DNA of 64,000 bases from contig CAUYUJ010017793.1 of the NCBI GenBank assembly GCA_963575745.1, positions 124,001 to 188,000 of the forward strand, read 5' to 3'. The notes under the pieces are model-generated. The model saw only the letters and a program-made list of their open reading frames with translations. It did no database searches and was not told where the DNA came from. This stretch comes from Prorocentrum cordatum (Eukaryota > Sar > Dinophyceae > Prorocentrales > Prorocentraceae). This document shows positions 1 through 9,089 of this stretch, piece by piece; position 1 is the first letter of the stretch; the number at the start of each line of letters is the position of its first letter. The position numbers and the translations under genes are program-made.

Positions 1-1440
1 CCCGATATCATAGGGGCTGCGTGGGTTCTCACCCCCACCTATCACGACAGCGTCGATTGCCACCAGAGGCCGAGGCCCTCCCTACGGTCCCTCGGCCCAC
101 GAGGACAGCGACTGGGAGGGCTGCCGACGCATCTCCACAACTCAGACCCTCTTGACCTGAAGGCGCCAACTGCCACCATCCGCTGCTATCCTCTCTCGGG
201 GAGGAGGAGATGCGGGAGAGGCCTACGAGTGCCTTGTCGCCCTCCCGGGCCGTCTCGGGTGATTTACTGCGCCGTACTGAGGATTTTCGTTCGTAGCCCA
301 CCTCGTGCCCCGCGAGCGTGGCAAAGACAGGTGCGCTGAACACCTGTCCGTGCCCGAAGCGATGCTGAACATGAGGCCGCGATGAACTGTGAAGTAAATG
401 TGTTGAGGTCACCCGCCCAGGACCCGATTGTAGACGCCCGAAGCTTGGGACCTGGGCCGCTCCCCGCCCTCACCAGCGCCCTTTCCGCCTTTCCAAGGTC
501 GCTCCGGAGCTGTTGTCCAAGCGACTCAGCAGAGCTAGCAAAGCAACACACCTACGCGGCTCGCCTACTGAGCTTGTCAGCATCCAGAAGGTCTGACACC
601 TCCTTGATGGGGTTAGCAAACTCCACTCTGGCAGTCTATTGCCCCCCAGAGGTGGACGCCAAAGTATTCATGCCGATGGCGTTCGAATATCTGGGCAAAG
701 CACGCGAAAAGGCAAGGCGGCCCTTCTTCACCCCTACGTTCCGTTCCCCAACCAAGGCTCACTAACTACCCAACTTGCTGTCGCTTCCTCCTTCAAATCT
801 GGGATCTGGACTTGGGGTGGCTATAAACACTGCTGTCAATATGAATCGACATGATGCTCTAGAGTGAACTACCGCGCGCGCGGCCTGTAGGCTGCAGGGC
901 CTGTCACCAGGCCATTCCAGCATGGACGAGAGGACCGTCACAAACGAGGGGATGCAGGAGTTGAAATGGAAGAGAACACAAATCGAGGGAGTGAGGAAAC
1001 CACCCCCGCTTGAAACAAACCAACTGGCCGAAAACCGAAATTGGTCGAGAACCGCCTTGCTCTGAGGAGCCGCGGTGTAATGCTGGCTCCTTTCTGCAAA
1101 TTGGAATCACGCTCCCATTCTTCCGGTTCGGAATCCGCTACGATCGTGCAATAAATCCGCTACTCCGCCTCATTCTTGAGCTCCTGCCGCGTTCGAGATT
1201 GAAAAAAAGGCAGGCAGGATGACAGCCTCGTTGAAACTAGCCAAATCTGGTATTTCACACTGACTGCAGAAGATGGCCGAATTTTACCCTGAGCCGAAGG
1301 CCCGCGAACATTGCCCTGCGTCGTTCTACAAGGTGCAGTCCGGCAGGGTATGTAAACTGCACCAGCCTACTAAACATGCAAGTGCTTGATGGGTCCCCAA
1401 CGCGCTGTCGTGGCTGAAAGGAGGGCCGCCGCTACGGTGC
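1..1440. other. Unassigned sequence with weak coding hints
   Basis: No gene is recognised in this stretch. Open frames overlap on both strands at about 264-765. On the minus strand short protein-like stretches such as PIKEVSDLLDADKLSR (about 560-610) and LGQQLRSDLGKAERALVRAG (about 460-520) lie in different frames, as expected of small exons or a decayed gene. The plus frame 382-765 is also open for 127 codons. No motif decides between them and no TIR element is seen. Confidence 0.25.
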
Positions 1441-1444
1441 GAGG

Positions 1445-1800
1445 GCTCCCCACGGCCCACCCCGCGGCTCACCCGCGACCCACCCCGCGACCCACCCGCG
1501 ACACACCCCGCGACCCATCCGCGACCCATCCGCGACCCACCCGTGGCCCACCCTCAAGGGAGGAAAAATCACCCTCAATTGACTTTTACTAAACGGCCTT
1601 GGGCGTTGACTAAACAGCCCTGCCCTATTCGATTCATCCCTTGCATGCGTTTACTAATCGGCTTCGCTTGTCGGGGTGATTATTCGGGGGTGGATTTTCT
1701 GCTGTCTACACCCGCGACCCAACGTGATCCACCCGCGACCCAACAGCGACCCACCCGCGACCGAATTGCGACCCACCCGCGACCTACCCACGTTGGTTTA
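1445..1800. repeat. CCACCCGCGAC minisatellite, two blocks
   Basis: Degenerate 10-12 bp units reading CCACCCGCGACC fill about 1455-1555 and return at about 1708-1795. Between them is an AT-richer spacer with TTTACTAAACGG and TTTACTAATCGG, resembling the interior of family D elements (TTTAGTGAA). Confidence 0.75.
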
Positions 1801-1979
1801 ACGAATTAATCGGCGCCCGCGGCGGGCTCGATGCATAATTTGTGAAACTTTGGCGCCTGCGGCGGGCTTCGCCAGAGTCTCGCCAACTGCCGACGTCCCC
1901 ACCGCCTCCTCACTCTTATCCGCATCTGCGGGGTGTTACGGTAAAGCACCAAGGATCGGAGCCACTCCCGGGGCCTTCC

Positions 1980-2160
1980 GGGGTCACCGGGTGTCTCCTG
2001 CCGCTTCCTGTGGCCTCCTGGGGCCTCCTGGGGCCTCCTGGTGCTTCCTGTGGCCTCCTGGAGCCTCTTGGGGCTTTTTGGAACCTCCTGGGGCCTCCTG
2101 TGGCCGCCTCATCCCTCCTGGGACCTCATGTGGCCTCCTGGGGCCTCGTGTGGCATCCTG
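1980..2160. repeat. GGCCTCCTGGGG 12-mer minisatellite
   Basis: About fifteen degenerate copies of a 12-base unit, GGGGCCTCCTGG with TGTGG and GAGCC variants. It is closely related to the CCAGGAGGCC and GGCCTCCAAGA arrays at 35.15-35.44, 40.7-42.05, 47.2-47.8 and 48.3-49.0 kb. The open frames through it (GLLGPPGASC-like) are repeat translations. Confidence 0.8.
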
Positions 2161-2417
2161 AAGATGATCCACGCCCACGAGTCCGGCCAGCAAACCAGGC
2201 AAGCCTTTCGAGGCATCCTCGCAATCTGGGTTACCAAGGGTGCGAGAACCAGCGCCTCGCTCGAGACATCCTCGAAGTCAGTTCCCGAAGCGGAGGATGT
2301 TGTTGGGAATCCCTGCCATTCTGGCGCGAACGGAGGACTGAAATACCCCCTGGCGGCTACCCCTAGGGAGTGTTGAAACCCGCGCCTCGCTCGAGACATC
2401 CTCAGAAGTTGGTCCGC

Positions 2418-2650
2418 CATCATGATGATGATCATCATCAGCATCATCAGCATCATCATCATCATCATCATCATCAGCAGCACCAGCAGCATCATCGTCA
2501 TCATCATAGTTAGCGTCATTATCAGCATTTGTATCAGCATCATTGTCATCATCATAATTATCATTACCACCACCATCATCTTCACCATCACCATCATCAT
2601 CACCATCACCCTCATCACCATCACCATTAGCATCCTAATCCTCAGCCTCA
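2418..2650. repeat. CAT/CAG trinucleotide array
   Basis: An almost continuous run of CAT, CAC and CAG triplets over about 230 bases, with interruptions. Poly-Ile and poly-Met frames through it are low-complexity artefacts. Confidence 0.9.
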
Positions 2651-3049
2651 TCATAACGTAGCGTCGCATGCATACCATATAACAACAAAGCATGCGATTA
2701 TTGAGTGATCCTGCGTGAGAAAGAGCGAGTCAGAGAATGAGTGAGTCTGCGTGATGTGCAAGTCTGAGCGATGAGTGAGGCGTGGGTGTGACTGTCATCC
2801 CGGCGCGGTGAAAGTAATAACAATAACACCATCTTGGGATATGGGGAAATAATCCATTACTTTGGATTTGATAAATGCCCCCAACACTTCCACGTGTGCT
2901 TCCACGCCTGAGCATACCTTTGAAATTCCCCCCATGCGGCAACCAACCATCTTCCCAACTCCTCCTTTATGCTCCCGATGTCGTACAGTGTAGCCCTGAA
3001 GTACTTCATGCCCATTTCTTCACCCCCTTGGAGCCCAAAAACGAATCGA

Positions 3050-3235
3050 TGAGTCGAATCGGCGATCGAAACGGATCGGTGGAAATCGGCAGCCGAGTCG
3101 GGAAAAGTCGAATCGGTAGACATTGGCAGGCTAGTAGGCGTCCACAAATAAATCTAATCCCAAATCGAAATCCGATGTCGAATCGAATCGGGATCGGAAT
3201 CCATCGACATCGAATCGAATCGAATCGGAGGAATC
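3050..3235. repeat. TCGAATCGG-like degenerate minisatellite
   Basis: Repeated GAATCGG, GATCGG and GTCGAATCG words over about 185 bases. Similar words recur at 56510-56575 and, as TCGAACCTG variants, at 59685-59775. Confidence 0.55.
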
Positions 3236-3396
3236 GCCATGAGCCATGCATTTTAATCAACCCCCATTGCCACCCGCCCGAAACGAGGAAGGTCGGAGGA
3301 GCAAGATGGGAGGGCCGCAGGGCTTCTCGTGCCCGCTCGCTCGGCTCTTTACGAGGGACGGAGGTGTCAAGCCATGACGAGGACACATTCGGGTGA

Positions 3397-3489
3397 GGAT
3401 AAATCCTCCTCCTCCTCCTCCTTCTCCTCGTCCACGTCCTCCTCCTCCTCCTCCTCATCCTCCTCCTCCTCCTCCTCCGCCTCCTCCCC
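3397..3489. repeat. CCT trinucleotide array
   Basis: About 30 CCT units with a few CGT, CCA and CGC interruptions, directly upstream of a family F element. Confidence 0.9.
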
Positions 3490-3510
3490 CCGCGGTAAGA
3501 CGAAACCAGC

Positions 3511-3661
3511 CAGGACGAGGATGAATCCGGATGAAGATAAATCGAGAATCTCTGAGATCGGGTGGCTCTGGAAAATCTCTCGGGCGCCGTGGCCTTCTCC
3601 GAGCGTTCCGGAACGCTTTAAGAGCGTTGCGGAACGCTCCGAAACGGATTCATCCTCGTCC
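3511..3661 (+). mobile_element. Family F TIR element, copy 1
   Basis: A 151-bp element. It opens AGGACGAGGATGAATCCG and closes with the inverse CGGATTCATCCTCGTCC, giving TIRs of about 17 bp. The interior carries GAATCTCTGAGATCG and the GAGCGTTCCGGAACGC palindrome. Related copies are at 33952-34102 and 57371-57512. No coding capacity; MITE-like. Confidence 0.8.
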
Positions 3662-4025
3662 CAGCTCCGTCAAGTGTTCGCCTCCCTCCGCTCTGCTGAC
3701 GAGCGGGCCTGCACGCAAGACGCCCGCAGGCCAAGACGGTCGGGACCTGGAGGAACTAGAAAAGGACGAGAAACAATCGACAGGATGGATAGCGTTATTG
3801 AAGAATTCAAAGGGAAGTAGGAAGGATTGCCTGGACATGAGGGCTATGAAGTCGCGTTTGAGGACACATGCCGCTGGACTGCGTCGATAATCTACTGAAA
3901 CGTCACCGATGTCAGTCCACAGAAACGTCACCCAATCTGCCAAATCATGCCACCCGACTGGTCGCGCGTGGTCCGGTAACACTGCACTGTGGTGAACCTG
4001 CGAGTCGCCGGTCTGGGCAACGTGT

Positions 4026-4508
4026 TCACTGCGAAGTGCCCACTGGCGTCGTCATCGGCGCGGCGCTCGTCGAGTCCTCCTCCTCGGCCATCTTGAACGA
4101 GGCCGGAGTCCAAGGTGTCCACCCAGAGAGGCCCTCGTCATCGTCGTCCTCTGCCCACAGCGAATCGTCCAGCGACGGCGGATGCCACGCCGCCGCGGGG
4201 GCACTGGCGCTGCTCAGCATGCGGTGCATCCTGTGGGCTGGCTCCGACCCCGTCGAGGGCTGCGCGCTGGAGCTCTCCTCGCTCGTCGCCATCTCCTCCT
4301 CCTCCTCTCCACACTCGGACTCAGCAGAGTGATCCCGCGCTTCCTGCTCCTGGAGGGCGGAGGTGGCATCCGATGCCATGACTGCTTGAGCCTCCCAGGA
4401 ATGCAGCGGCGACTTGGGCACCAAAGGCACAGCTCTCCCTGCAAAGCTTGAGACAACATGGTTACGGATGCCATCTTTGGCCGTCTTGGGGACACCTTGG
4501 ACCATCAT
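4026..4508 (-). CDS. Acidic, probably disordered hypothetical protein
   Basis: An uninterrupted 160-codon frame from ATG to stop, not built from a simple repeat. Residues 1-42 are basic and mixed (start MMVQGVPKTAKDG). Residues 43-110 are rich in Glu, Ser and Ala with EEEEEMATSEESSSAQ. Residues 120-135 include SLWAEDDDDEGLSGW. No catalytic motif, signal peptide or membrane segment is visible, and the family is not recognised. It could be a single-exon gene or one exon of a larger one. The opposite strand is open in two frames, but its peptides look like shadows. Confidence 0.4.
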   Translation of the reverse strand: MMVQGVPKTAKDGIRNHVVSSFAGRAVPLVPKSPLHSWEAQAVMASDATSALQEQEARDHSAESECGEEEEEMATSEESSSAQPSTGSEPAHRMHRMLSSASAPAAAWHPPSLDDSLWAEDDDDEGLSGWTPWTPASFKMAEEEDSTSAAPMTTPVGTSQ

Positions 4509-4621
4509 GAAAGCAGCCTAGATCACCTTGGCGAGTTTGATGCTCGAGACAAGAATAGGGAAGGGCTATAGGCTGAAAAGGTATCTAGAGCCACCGTTAT
4601 GGATGAGACGGCAATCAAGAA

Positions 4622-5087
4622 AATACGGGAGACCGTAGAACTGGAAGAAGTCGGAAACCTGGGGCCACATCCTCAAAGCCTGTGACACGGCAGAAAGCGT
4701 GGTGCTTCGCGGGTGCACCCCGAAGCAGTTGTAAGCTTTCCTGACCGCCCAGGCAGCGCCCTCCTCACTCGTATCTGCTGATGCAGAAATCTGCGAATCT
4801 CCCTCATGCCTCCAAGAGCCCTCGGATCCGCTACGAGGCGGCTCCACGTGGCCACGGAACTCCCCAAAAAGTCCCCTGAGAGACACCCCAGCAGTGCCCG
4901 ATAGGCTCCCGAGAGAGCTCCAAGAAGGGCTGCCTTCATCCCCCTTCAGGGTCGGCGGCACCGGCCGTGAGGCCTTCCTAATATTGGAGAGCGTGCAACT
5001 GTAGGAAGTCGGTTAACTGGGACCACTCCCTCAAAAAGTCTGCAGCACGGCACGCAGTGTGGCATTCCGCGGGTGCACACGGTGGCA
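4622..5087. repeat. Local duplication of an about 100-bp unit
   Basis: Bases 4625-4722 (..GAAGTCGG.. to GGTGCACCC) and 4985-5087 (..GGAAGTCGGTTAACTGGG.. to GGTGCACAC) are diverged direct copies. The intervening part ends with a segment at 4939-4980 (CCCCTTCAGGGTCGGCGGCA) that reappears at 35485-35527. Confidence 0.6.
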
Positions 5088-5159
5088 CTCGCAGGCACTC
5101 CTGTGGCCCCTTCTGGGGCTCGGACCCCCTTATCTACGGCGACGACGTCGGCAAAGTCC

Positions 5160-5293
5160 ACGGCGATGGCGGCGGCGGCGTCGGCGAAGTCGACGGCGGC
5201 GGCGACGATGACGGCGAAGCCGACGGCGACGACGTCGTCGAAGTCGACGACGATAGCGAAGTCGACGGCGACGGCGGCGGCGAATTCGACGAC
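5160..5293. repeat. GAC/GGC trinucleotide tract
   Basis: Cryptically simple GAC, GGC and GTC triplets next to the coiled-coil exon at 5294-5433. On the minus strand they follow that exon and begin at its probable donor site. Confidence 0.7.
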
Positions 5294-5433
5294 TTCGACA
5301 GCGCTGCCGCCTCGTGCTCGGCGACCTCCTCCAGGCGCTGCGCGGCCAGCGCTGCGTCCAGCCTCGCCCCAGTGGCGGCGTGGGCGGCGTCGCGCGACAT
5401 GTTGGCGCTCAGCGCCGCGGACGCGGCCTCCAC
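5294..5433 (-). CDS. Candidate exon, alanine-rich coiled coil
   Basis: On the minus strand a good acceptor (CGCTCTTTCAG) precedes 140 nt coding VEAASAALSANMSRDAAHAA, then GARLDAALAAQRLEEVAEHE and AAALSK. The heptad-like spacing of Ala and Leu suggests a coiled coil. The exon probably ends at GT (..TCGAA/GTCGTC), where a trinucleotide tract starts. The parent gene is not recognised. Similar Ala-rich helices, also beside GAC/GTC tracts, occur at 15010-15131, 19275-19395, 21990-22300 and 37320-37435. Confidence 0.5.
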
Positions 5434-5518
5434 CTGAAAGAGCGGAACGATCGCCGTCGCTACTTTCCGCGGGGCCAGCGGAACGATCGCCGTCGCTACG
5501 TGCCGCGAGGGCACCTCA

Positions 5519-5763
5519 ATCCCCCTCCTCCTCCTCCTCCTCCTCCTCCGCCTCCTCCTCCTCCTCACCACCACCACCACCACCACCACCACCACCACCA
5601 CCACCAGCATAATCAGAATCAGCATCACCATCACCATCTCCATCACCCCCCATCACAATAAGAATCACCACAATCATAATAAACATCATTACCACCACCA
5701 CCACCATCATTATCATGAACGTCATCATCATCGTCGTCATCATCGTCATCATCGTCATCATCG

Positions 5764-5825
<62 letters not shown>

Positions 5826-5925
5826 GTAGCCGCCGCCATCGCGTCCGCCGCCGCCGACACCATCATCATCATCATCATCGTCATCATCAGCAGCATCAGC
5901 ATCATCACCATCACCATCACTCTTA
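5519..5925. repeat. CTC, CAC and CAT/CGT trinucleotide arrays
   Basis: A compound array: CTC triplets at 5522-5565, CAC/CCA at 5566-5610, mixed CAC/CAT at 5611-5715, then nearly pure CAT with CGT interruptions at 5716-5925. All long frames through it are homopolymeric and are not genes. Confidence 0.9.
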
Positions 5926-5944
5926 GATGTTCCGAAAAACGCTG

Positions 5945-7210
5945 AGACTGTTCTTTGCTCGATGTGGAGATTGTCTTTTTAAACTTAGTTCTGGGCGCAA
6001 TGTGTGACACGCATGTTACGGCCGCTCCAGGGCCATAAACTCAGTTTTGAGGCCCTGGATCACCCCCATGGCCCACCTAAACGTTTCATGTCAATTTGCA
6101 GTGCGGTCTCGTTACGTGTTGAGCTATAACCATGCCGCCTGCGAGACGCTCACTTTCTGGGGTGCCCTTTCTCACGTGTCGTAAAACGAGCAACGAAAAG
6201 TGAGAACGTGGAGGATAACTATGACCATCAAAATCACGACGGAAGCAGGCCCACGGGGTGCCCGTCTCTCAAGAGGGCGCTCTGTCCGCAGAGAGAAAGG
6301 CATGCTCGTAGACCTTTGTGGAGACCTTTGAAGGGCGGGGGGGCTGGGCGGTGTATGGCAGCATCGCTGATCCATATTCCCTCCACTCTCCTAAGCCCCA
6401 TGCTCCCTTCGACCCCTCAATATTGGCCCGCTCCCACGCCCCGCATGGAGCAAGCGCTGACCAAGATTTCGAAGCGGACCCAACCGTGGCGACGCTACTC
6501 CCCCCAGGTACCCCACCATGCGCGGAACGCTCCTGCTGCGCCTCTGCTTGCGCCTCCCATTCAATCCTCCACCCCTGCGAAGAGGGGCGAGGACACGAGG
6601 GGGTGATGGGAGGCAGAGGGAAGAGGAATCGGATGGCGAAGCAGAGGAGCAATCGGCGGCGAGTTCGGCCCTGCACTCGTTTCACTGCTTTTCGCCATTC
6701 TTTTTGTTCTGCTGCGCCCGCCAGGCTTCATTCGTTGGCCCTTGGGCTGAGTCAGCACCTAAGTTTGTTGCAAGACATGTGGAGCGCAACGATCTCCGAT
6801 CCATGGCTGTGCAACGTAAAAAAGGCGGCGGCGAGAGCGGCGAACGGAGGGATGCGGGAGGGTGGAGGAAGGCCTTCTCTTCCTGCTGCTGCTCCTCCTC
6901 CTCCCCGCCTTCCTGCTCACATGCGAGGCGGGAATTTATCGGTATCCTCCGCCTGGGAACCGACGTCCTGGTGCCCCAGCGGGCGGCGGATATGGATACA
7001 TGTTGCCCCCCGTGGGCCCGAATAGATCCATATCCCCCAGCCTGGGGAGGTCCGCAAAGATCGATCCCACAGGCGGTGGTCATGGGTAAAGCCCCGCCCT
7101 CCTGCTTACAGAGGCCCACCGCGACACCAGCATCGAATTTCGGTCGAACCGACGGCGAGCCAGAATCCCATCCAAACCAAGGGACCGGGCGCAAACCGGA
7201 GGAACACGCA
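5945..7210. other. Unassigned sequence, no gene recognised
   Basis: About 1.27 kb of mixed composition. Long open frames exist, notably a plus frame starting at 6518, but the peptides are Arg, Ser and Pro rich without conserved motifs. No TIR element or tandem repeat is visible. Confidence 0.3.
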
Positions 7211-7212
7211 AT

Positions 7213-7423
7213 GTCAGGGGGGCGTAAGACCCGGGTACAGGGGACTCGAAAATCCCCGACGAGGTCGTCAACAAAAACGACGAGGCCGAGCCTGCATTTT
7301 GACGAGACCTCCCGCTGCAGACATCCCACGAAACTCCTACTCGTCAAAATCCGAATCGCGATCGTCAAAAAAACGATGGCGAACCCGAGTCCTGGCAAAC
7401 CCGGGTCTTACGCTCCCCCGACA
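7213..7423. mobile_element. Family S TIR element
   Basis: Two inverted arms of about 36 bp, 7213-7250 (GGGGGGCGTAAGACCCGGGT) and 7385-7423 (ACCCGGGTCTTACGCTCCCC), enclose about 135 bp with repeated GTCAAAA and AACGACGA words. No second full copy is seen in the window and there is no coding capacity. A hairpin-forming MITE is the natural reading. Confidence 0.7.
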
Positions 7424-7611
7424 ATGGTGCAACAACCGACCGAGCCGGACCGTGTCGTGGACACCCATGCTGCCCCCTCCCGCCCCCTCCCCCCCCGCTG
7501 TGATCGGCCGGGGGGCTCGTTGCACAGACGCCCCAGCTTCCAAACCGATGGGAAGCTGGAGCGCCTGCGCGACGAACTCCTCAGCCGAGTTGTTTGGCTG
7601 GAGGCATCCCC

Positions 7612-7725
7612 AATCGGAGTAGGGTCGGAGCATCGCGCTGCATCGCCAGTGCACCGGCAACGCATCGATGATGCATCGGCGACGCCGGCGATGCATCGAC
7701 GACGTCGGCGTGGAGAACCTCGCGG
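7612..7725. mobile_element. Family O element, copy 1
   Basis: A left end GGGTCGGAGCATCGCGC is followed by several GCATCG/CGATGC units with ATGCAT palindromes up to GACGTCGGCG. Other copies are at 22306-22430, 24318-24478, 26300-26410, 27100-27240 and 32838-32997. The right TIR seems to be lost into the GAC array that follows. Confidence 0.6.
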
Positions 7726-7739
7726 CCAGGAGCGGACGA

Positions 7740-7975
7740 CGAGGCGATTACGATGGCGGTGGCGGCGACGACGACGACGACGACGACAACGAGGGCGAGG
7801 ATGACGACGACATACGCGGGCGCACGGGCCTCGGCGGCGACACCGACGACGACGATGACGACGGCGACGAGGACGACGACCGACGACGACCGACGACGAC
7901 AAACGACGACAGACGACGACGACGACGGCGACGACGGCAGCGACGGCGGCGACGAAGTGGGCCCACGAGCCTCGG
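7740..7975. repeat. GAC/GGC trinucleotide array
   Basis: A dense GAC, GGC and GAT triplet run of about 230 bases. On the minus strand it reads as poly-Val/Ser/Ile and on the plus strand as poly-Asp/Arg. No gene is called. Confidence 0.85.
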
Positions 7976-8930
7976 CGGATGCGGCGGCGGCGGCCTCGCG
8001 CGGGGCGGGGGGGGAGGGCAGGGCGCGCGTGGTCCTGGCCTCGTGGCCGCCGCCGCCGTCGCCGGGGTGTATGTCCTGTTGCATGCAATTTTTCGTGGGA
8101 GCCTTAGGGAGGACACCGATACGCCTGCAAGGGACCTTTGGGTCATCGGAAGCCTGCGGAAGCGAAGGACGTCATCGGTCGTTGATGCAGGTCGTGGGCG
8201 TCGTCTTCGTCGTATTTGCAATCGGCGTCGCGTCGCCTGACCGTCGTCGATGGAAGAATCGAACATCCAGGATCGAAGCTCGAGGTTTCCTGTGCGTGTT
8301 GGGACCCTCCTGGGTTCCAGAGAGAACCTTGTGCCCACGGCTGGATTCGCCTCGAACCTGTGGTGCGGTCCATGAAATGTCCAAGGGGGTCGTCGTCACC
8401 GCCGTCTCCGCTGCCGTGTTCGGGGCGGCGGAGGAGAGTCGACAAGAAAGATGAAGAAAACCTTGGATTCGAGGGGAAGGGAAACAAAGAGAGGAAACGG
8501 GGACGAACGGGGGAGGTGTGGGGGAGGCGTGGGGGGGTAAGATAAGGCGGAGAAGGACAAGGCATGGACGGAAACACGAAACATGATGGCAACGGTAATT
8601 GTATGGCTGTGCCCGACATCGAATATCCTGCTCGTCTTCCTTCTCGTAGTCATTATCTTTCCCCTCCTCCTCTTTCTCCTCCTCCTCCTCCTCCTCCTCT
8701 TGTTACAAACGGCTTCTCGAACCGCCGACAGCGACAAAACAACTCACATGCTTAGTCACACATCGCACCTGTGATCCAACATTTGCGGCCCTGGCATCTG
8801 CCACCCGCAGCAGCAAACACCAGTCCACCTCCTTCCGTCGTCTTTCGCCCGTGGGCCATTCCCGAGCGTCTCTGGAGAGCGCCCCTGCGGCGGGCACGGG
8901 GCCGGCCCCGGAACGCCCCTCCTTGACACT
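7976..8930. other. Unassigned sequence with a CTC run
   Basis: No gene recognised. A short CTC array sits at 8650-8700. A plus frame continues to 8454 and its last part (VVVTAVSAAVFGAAEE) looks protein-like, but it comes out of the GAC array and cannot be trusted. Confidence 0.3.
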
Positions 8931-9089
8931 CTAACAGGTAGGCTCTAACACCACGCGGTCGGTCGCAAGAACAGCACATGCACACCACGGGCATTCCAAC
9001 GAAGGGTCGCCCTCTCGCAAGCGACACAAGGCCTCCCATGAACACCGCCAACGTAGGCTGGTGTTTCTGCGTGCTGGCGATGACGGCCT

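Noticed and set aside
6518-8454. A 428-codon plus frame and overlapping frames through 7.7-8.4 kb
   Set aside because: They cross a TIR element (family S), a family O element and a GAC array, with no conserved motif.
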